Source: Rehmannia glutinosa (Eukaryota > Streptophyta > Magnoliopsida > Lamiales > Orobanchaceae). Taken from it: a stretch of 64,000 bases of DNA. A program made the translations under genes and the position numbers. This document shows positions 58,677 to 64,000 of the stretch, piece by piece (position 1 is the first letter of the stretch; each line of letters opens with the position of its first letter). The notes beneath the pieces were generated by a model, which did no database searches, was not told the origin of the DNA, and worked only from the letters and a program-made list of their open reading frames with translations. The stretch spans positions 47,591,335 through 47,655,334 of the forward strand of contig CM071930.1 in the NCBI GenBank assembly GCA_016081115.2. The letters are read 5' to 3'.

Positions 58677-61600
58677 GTAAGTTTCTCTCTACTTTCTCTT
58701 TGCTTTTCTCGATTTACTTTTTTTATTTGTTCGTTTTTTGCAATTTCTTTTGATTTTCGTGTTCTTACTGAGTTGTAATTATGCTTGAACTGAGAAGTCG
58801 GAACACAATTACTGTAATTGGACTCGATTTCATATTTTTTGTTTTAATTTTCTTTCTTAAATTCCTTTTTTGAGAGTTTTGTTCTTTTAGCAAGTAAATT
58901 TTCATTGTCCCTTTTGTGTGTGTGTGTGTTATTTGGGCATACTTTAGGTTTTTCATGTACATGTGAAAATAGAGAGATCAATTTAAGCTCAGACCCCTGT
59001 TTGTGAACTCTATAGATGCCGTGCTGAATACAAGTACTAATTTGGCATCACAATTTGCCACATGCAAATGTGTTATCAAGTGTGTTTAAGTTATTGTACT
59101 TTATGTATTCTTGATTCACTTCTTCAGGTAAGGTTAAGGTCTTTGAAGTTTTGCTCGTTTTCACACTACAATCTCAAAATATCTCTTGAAAAGTGTCAAT
59201 TAACATGATGAATCCAATATCTTTACAGGTTAACAAATATTTACTTTTGATATATAGTTCAGGTTGCATAATTTGGAACTGGTTGTTTAGATCTCTGTTT
59301 GGTTGTTTTTTTATCCATTTCAATCATATGCAGCTAATTGACCAACTCTCAAAATCTGGGAAAAAGAAGTTCAACGGATTATCAACATGATTTCATATAT
59401 ATGAGGGACCAAATACGTGTCCCAACTTTCCAATACTCATGCATATGGATTTGAAGATGTGTCGATGTGCCTAATGGATCTTTGTCATCGTGTCTCTGCT
59501 GTGCATATTTCTTTTGGCTTGAAAGTTGAAACACTAATCCTTTTGGTATCATGTACTGATAATTTGGTTACCATTTAGCAAAATATATATGTCATGTTAC
59601 GTATCTAAATAACACTCGGTAAATTTTGTCTACTTTTATCACTTGAAGTTGAATTCAAGTCATCATTCTTTAATATTGTCTCTGCCACCAATTGGCATGT
59701 AAACAAACTGGAGGTTGCAGTGATTTGGAGAGACTATAATAATGATACTTCCCAAAAAAAGGAAAATGATTCTTGTTTACTTGCAGAAAACTATGTTTTT
59801 TTGTCTTTATTCTTTTTCTTGATGAAACCAACAAAGAAAATGATTCAACTATATAAAACACACACACACACATGTATCTTGCTGGCACACAAGTTTTGCA
59901 GAAAATTCAAAATCACGGCTCCCACCAAGGTATGCTGAAAGGTCTGAAAGCTCTATTTCAATTCAAGTTATTTCGGCTAAGAATTTGAAAGTTCTGTTAA
60001 CTGTCATTTTTTAGGTTCACTTTATGTCTGACAAACATTACGGTGTGATTCTGCTTGCACAACCAGGTTTGTATTTGTGCTTCAGGATGTGGTGACTCTC
60101 TCTGGTACATCAGGCACTAAACACGAGCTCGAGGTATAATAGATAAACTGAAAGTATACAACATTACCTTTCTCCATTTCTTTTTTAGTGAGTTCAGAAT
60201 GACCATTCAAGTTGATAAATAATTTTGTTGATATCAGGCATATTCATTAGTAATTTTTTAAGCACAAGTTATTGGTTAGTAACTGAATATTAGTCACTAG
60301 TGTCTATATCAAGTGCCCCAACAATTATAGTAGTTTAGATTCCAAAGTCAGCATTACGAGTTGTTGTTCTGTTTGTTAAGTAACCTTCACAACATGGCTT
60401 TTCTTTTCTCTGTTTTGGAATGTTGTGAATACCGTGTATTATTGTAGTTTGTCTTAAGTTGTCCCTGTCCATTTATTGCACATCAGATTATAAGGGCATT
60501 TTACATGGCATGGTTTGCTAAGGCCAGTATGCACCTTCTATTTGTTTCTATTTTTGTCCTGGACATCTAAATGCTCAACAGTCGTGTGTATTTTCAGGCA
60601 GATTCGGATTTGTCAAGACAAGTAACTCGTGTGTAATATCAATTTCTTTGTCACCAACCGTTTTATATATGTTGTCTTAAATTGTCATGTTGAATTGTTG
60701 ATAATTATTATGTGAGTTCATGTTCTCTTGTAGTTTTCTTTTGAAGCTATTTGGCATTTGCTACCATAGGATGACCAATTCTCACTGGTTCATTGCTACA
60801 TATTTTTCAGAGAATCATGTTTTCATCAGTCGGGCGACCACAAGCGAAAGAATAACCCTACTCATTACCGTGAACCAAGATTTTATACCAAGGTCCTTCT
60901 TTTGTTGTAGTTCAGTTGTTATGTCCTCCTAACTTTATCATTGTTGCTGCAAATAGTAGAGTTTCCATTTTCTTGTTGTGCATGTTGGTCAAACTTTTAT
61001 AGTCAACTAAAAGAATGTGTGAAAAAGAGACATTTAGTCATTTCCTGATATGCACTACAAAAGTAACTGAATTCTGGGTGAAGGGAATATATTTATAAGC
61101 TTCACCTTAACTTGCAATTGGTAACTAATATGTGCTCAATTCTGATATTAATTTTCAATTTGAACTTCCAGGTGTTTAAAGAATGTCATATGCATGATAA
61201 TTCTAGAAATTCATTCGAACTTGCTCTTATTGGTTGCAAGTGCATTGGAGCTTATGTGAGAAACAAAAAGTATCAGAATTAGGCATATGTCAAAACTAAA
61301 GAGTGCAGTGGGAGTGAATTTATTTAAACAGATTTTAGTATTTTCCTATGATTCTTTATGTATTCTTAAAATTGGTTTCATGTATACCCTGCTATTCTTT
61401 GAAATATGACATGATAGCTGGCTGGACATGATATGCGTAGAATGAATATTAATTAAACTTTAGAGCTCTTTTTGGTGTGTGGGAAAATGCACATCAATCA
61501 AAATTACTTTTGAGTAATTAGGTCAGAACTTTACAGGTTTACTGTAGGCAAACATGGATTAGAATAATTAGATTTACAGGTATTTTCGGAGACTCTATGT

Positions 61601-62524
61601 GGCATAGTATAATATTTGTTCTTGGCTTGAACAGTTAGACTCAATCATCTTGCTCTATTCTATTTAGAGTTCATTTCATGTATGCAGATGTTTTGTGTAA
61701 TATCTCAACTTAAGCCTTTTGTTTCTGAAAAATGTTTTGTATTAACTCTGCTTGTTGTTTAAGTAGAATTTTTTTGTCATGGTTTTTTGAATCCATTGCG
61801 TTCAATGAACATGTCAATTACTATTATTATTTTATATTATTATTAAGTTGCCTTTGGAAATTGGAGGTGGACTTATGATGGTTGGTAAATGGATTTTGGT
61901 TTCGTTTCTGATTGGATTTTATTGCGGGGCCCTATTAGGCATGCTTTGGGCGGATGTGACTATACCTTCATCAAATTTGACACGAAGTGTATTTTGACCG
62001 ATAATGCTCAAGGTGGAGTTACACACCATATATCGATTCGCAACAACCTGCTTTACGTTTTCGGGAAAAATAAAGCAACTTGATCGAGCAAATGCTTCGT
62101 GATACTACAATGGGATGGGCAAAACTGAATATTATTGAACTAAATAATGTTTATGATGGTTCTCAAGATCGCATGGAGCATCTGCAGGGATAATGTTTAG
62201 GAATGAATTGTGTTTGGCAAAAATTGGGTTGTATATAGGTGAGGTAGCTTTCATTTGCTTTGGATTTATGTGCTTTAGAATTATGACAGGTTTTTTCTCT
62301 GTAGTCATGATCCTGTATTTTTGCTTTTCAACTAGTACCACTTGAATTATGAATTTATAGTTGTCTTATCGAAAGGAAACTTCGCTACTAGTACTTTTTG
62401 TTGGATTTTGGCTATTGGTGACTTTAGTATTAATGGATTTCATGTTTAATTGGTAATGAACTTATAATGGTTGTTAGAATTGGAGTTTATAATGAATTTT
62501 GTTTATTTATATGGATTTTTGTAG

Positions 62525-62935
62525 ATTTGGACCGGTATTTTTGATGAAATGACACCGGTTTTAAACCGGTGTTTTGATACGGTGTCTATTCATCAAAAGA
62601 CACCGGTTTCAAACCGTGTCAAATACATAAACCTTTAACATCAGGCCTTTGAAAGCGGATATTTTATATCTCGACCTTTGTTTAAAACCGGTGTCTTTCA
62701 AGGAAACGACACGGTTTTAAACCGGTGTCAAAAAGTTCGAACTTTTTAACACCAAAGTGGTTTTAACACCGTTTATTTTACTAATAGACACCGGTTTAAA
62801 ACCGGTGTCTTTTAAGGAAACGCGACAGGTTTTAAACCGTGTCAAAAAGTTCGAGACTTTTAACACCAGTGGCTTTAACACCGGTTGTTTTACTAATAGA
62901 CACCGTTTAAAACCGGTGTCTATCAGGATTTTTGT
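62525..62935. repeat. right subterminal repeats of the CACTA element
   Basis: Repeats of 'gacaccggttt' and 'aaaccggtgtc' as at the left end. A larger unit of about 115 bp ('aaaaccggtgtcttt' to 'ttttaacacca') is tandemly duplicated (near 62680-62795 and 62800-62905). Confidence 0.9.
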
Positions 62936-62942
62936 AGTAGTG

Positions 62943-64000
62943 TAAACCCCTATCATGTCCAACATGTTCTTGAGAATCAAGTGCCCTTGTGAAGATATCT
63001 TCTTTTGATCCTTCAACGTTTAGCTTGCACTCCTTTAGCTCTATATAATTATCATGTCATCAACACAAAAAATAAATAATTACAAAATGTAGAAGTCACT
63101 GAAATAAAGTAATTAAATATATAAAATTTACAAAAAATATGAGTTTTCGACCTTAATGAAATTAATACTAAAATAGTTTACTTACAATCTTTTCAACTAT
63201 TCCCTTCAAATAGTCTCTTTCAATCTCCTCTTTTTTTATTGGCCTATCATTTCTTCCACAGAATAGCTCGATTTATTTTCATCGTCACCACATAGTTCAC
63301 TTTTCTGCAAGTAAAATTTGAAAACGCAAGACAAGACTTTGATGATTTAACACGTGTGCAAATTCTTAATTCAATGCTACGAAATATTTACTGATTACTT
63401 ACTATATCGAGTTCCAATCCTACGTATCCTCTATGAGCAAGTTTAGTTGCTAAATTTTCTAATATATAAAACAGATTATCATCAAATAAGCAACATATTC
63501 TACCCTATTATTATCAATATATAGTGATAAACTTATTATAAAAAGGTTAAATTAAGAATCTTTCTATGAAACTTTCAGACATACGACTAATCACAAAAGA
63601 ACTCCAATCCTCTTGTGGAATCTCATATCCATGAGGTGGCTGTTTCAAATTCACAAATTTATCTTTGCTTTTTATAAGGAAATTCTTGGTAAGGATGGTT
63701 TTATGTTGATGCCACTTTGTACTTGTTGAGGCCACTTCTTCTATTTTTGGTTCACATTGTATGTCAACTACAAAAAGAAAAGTAGAAAATGAAAAAAAGA
63801 TGAGATTCTTGGCTCGAGATCCGAAAGAAATTATAAGATGCAAAAAAAGAAAAAAATATCATATTTTAATTACTTACATTAACAGTGTCCCAAATTAAAT
63901 CCTCATCACTTTCCAGCACCTGCTTCCATGTGTTGTAAGTAATTTTAACTTTCTCGCGGACAAGGACACCAATAAAATTTTGCATCTTGGCTGCTTCTTT
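62943..64000 (-). pseudogene. transposase_24-type gene, right arm of inverted duplication (cut by window end)
   Basis: Read on minus from 64000, it repeats the left arm exon by exon: the exon near 63990-63890 with the same splice site, then PPHGYEIPQEDWSSFVISRM (63650-63580), LAHRGYVGLELDI-like, and finally EGSKEDIFTRALDSQEHVGHDRGL (63025-62945). DWSSF, RALxSxEH and RGLG match the plant transposase_24 family. The copy is slightly less decayed than the left arm. It continues beyond the window. Confidence 0.75.

Larger units (their letters stand above)
57872..62942. mobile_element. non-autonomous CACTA element, 5.07 kb
   Basis: The left end is cactacaagaaaactgctga; the right end, read inverted, is cactactacaaaaatcctga. 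taa is present on both sides (57869-57871 and 62943-62945). Both ends carry arrays of 'gacaccggtttt' subterminal repeats. No TNPA/TNPD-like coding was seen. The interior has CT-rich repeats, captured exon-like pieces and AT-rich sequence. A short open frame at 61889-62083 (FVSDWILLRGPIRHALGG, then ITVDNAQGG-like) with more readable sequence after it to 62190 may be another captured piece; I do not recognise it. Confidence 0.9.

Noticed and set aside
62717..63016. Minus-strand frame across the CACTA right end
   Set aside because: It crosses from subterminal repeats into the right arm of the inverted duplication. Only its distal part, in the arm, has family resemblance.
1..64000. Search for tRNA, rRNA or other structured RNA genes
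   Set aside because: No cloverleaf with A and B box motifs or rRNA-like sequence was recognised by eye. Hairpins seen belong to repeats.

Overview
The window is eukaryotic, AT-rich, intron-rich and packed with transposable elements. It looks like a gene-poor stretch of a dicot plant genome. The plastid targeting sequence of its DXR gene and the R1-type NLR copies suggest an asterid, possibly Lamiales; that placement is inference. The only host gene that reads through intact is DXR, the MEP-pathway enzyme, on + at 9771-16143 in 12 exons. Its native stop has been replaced by a short inverted-repeat element that supplies the last residues. Several of its introns carry foldback elements.

Region by region. 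1-9700: non-genic, AT-rich DNA with tandem arrays and two non-autonomous terminal-inverted-repeat elements (4493-5770 and 6090-8798). 9771-16257: DXR and the element at its 3' end. 16723-48743: remains of an R1-like CC-NB-ARC-LRR disease-resistance cluster, with three broken copies (A 16723-19086; B in three pieces at 32535-32927, 35828-36140 and 47327-47376; C 48238-48743), each cut by different elements. Copy A ends in a truncated Ty1/copia element. An 8.3 kb Mutator-like element (about 23883-32196) lies before copy B. Copy B is split by a 2.9 kb solo LTR (TSD tccac) and an 11.2 kb Ty3/gypsy element, probably Tat lineage (TSD agaat, LTRs nearly identical). Copy C is cut just before its P-loop by a minus-strand copia LTR. 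49530-55538: remains of two copia elements with accessory (envelope-like position) coding remnants. 56400-64000: a very large inverted duplication of a plant transposase_24 (Ptta/En/Spm-type) gene with its centre near 57827. Its right arm was later split by a 5.07 kb CACTA element (57872-62942, TSD taa) that appears to carry two copies of the first coding exon of an NC2-alpha/DRAP1-like gene.

The parts that most deserve attention are the inverted transposase duplication (a natural hairpin-RNA structure), the Mutator-like element with an intact MYB/SANT-like gene between two broken convergent genes plus arrays of a 21-bp-spaced palindrome near both ends, and the DXR C-terminus derived from an inserted element. 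All calls rest on reading the sequence and recalled family motifs; no database search was run.
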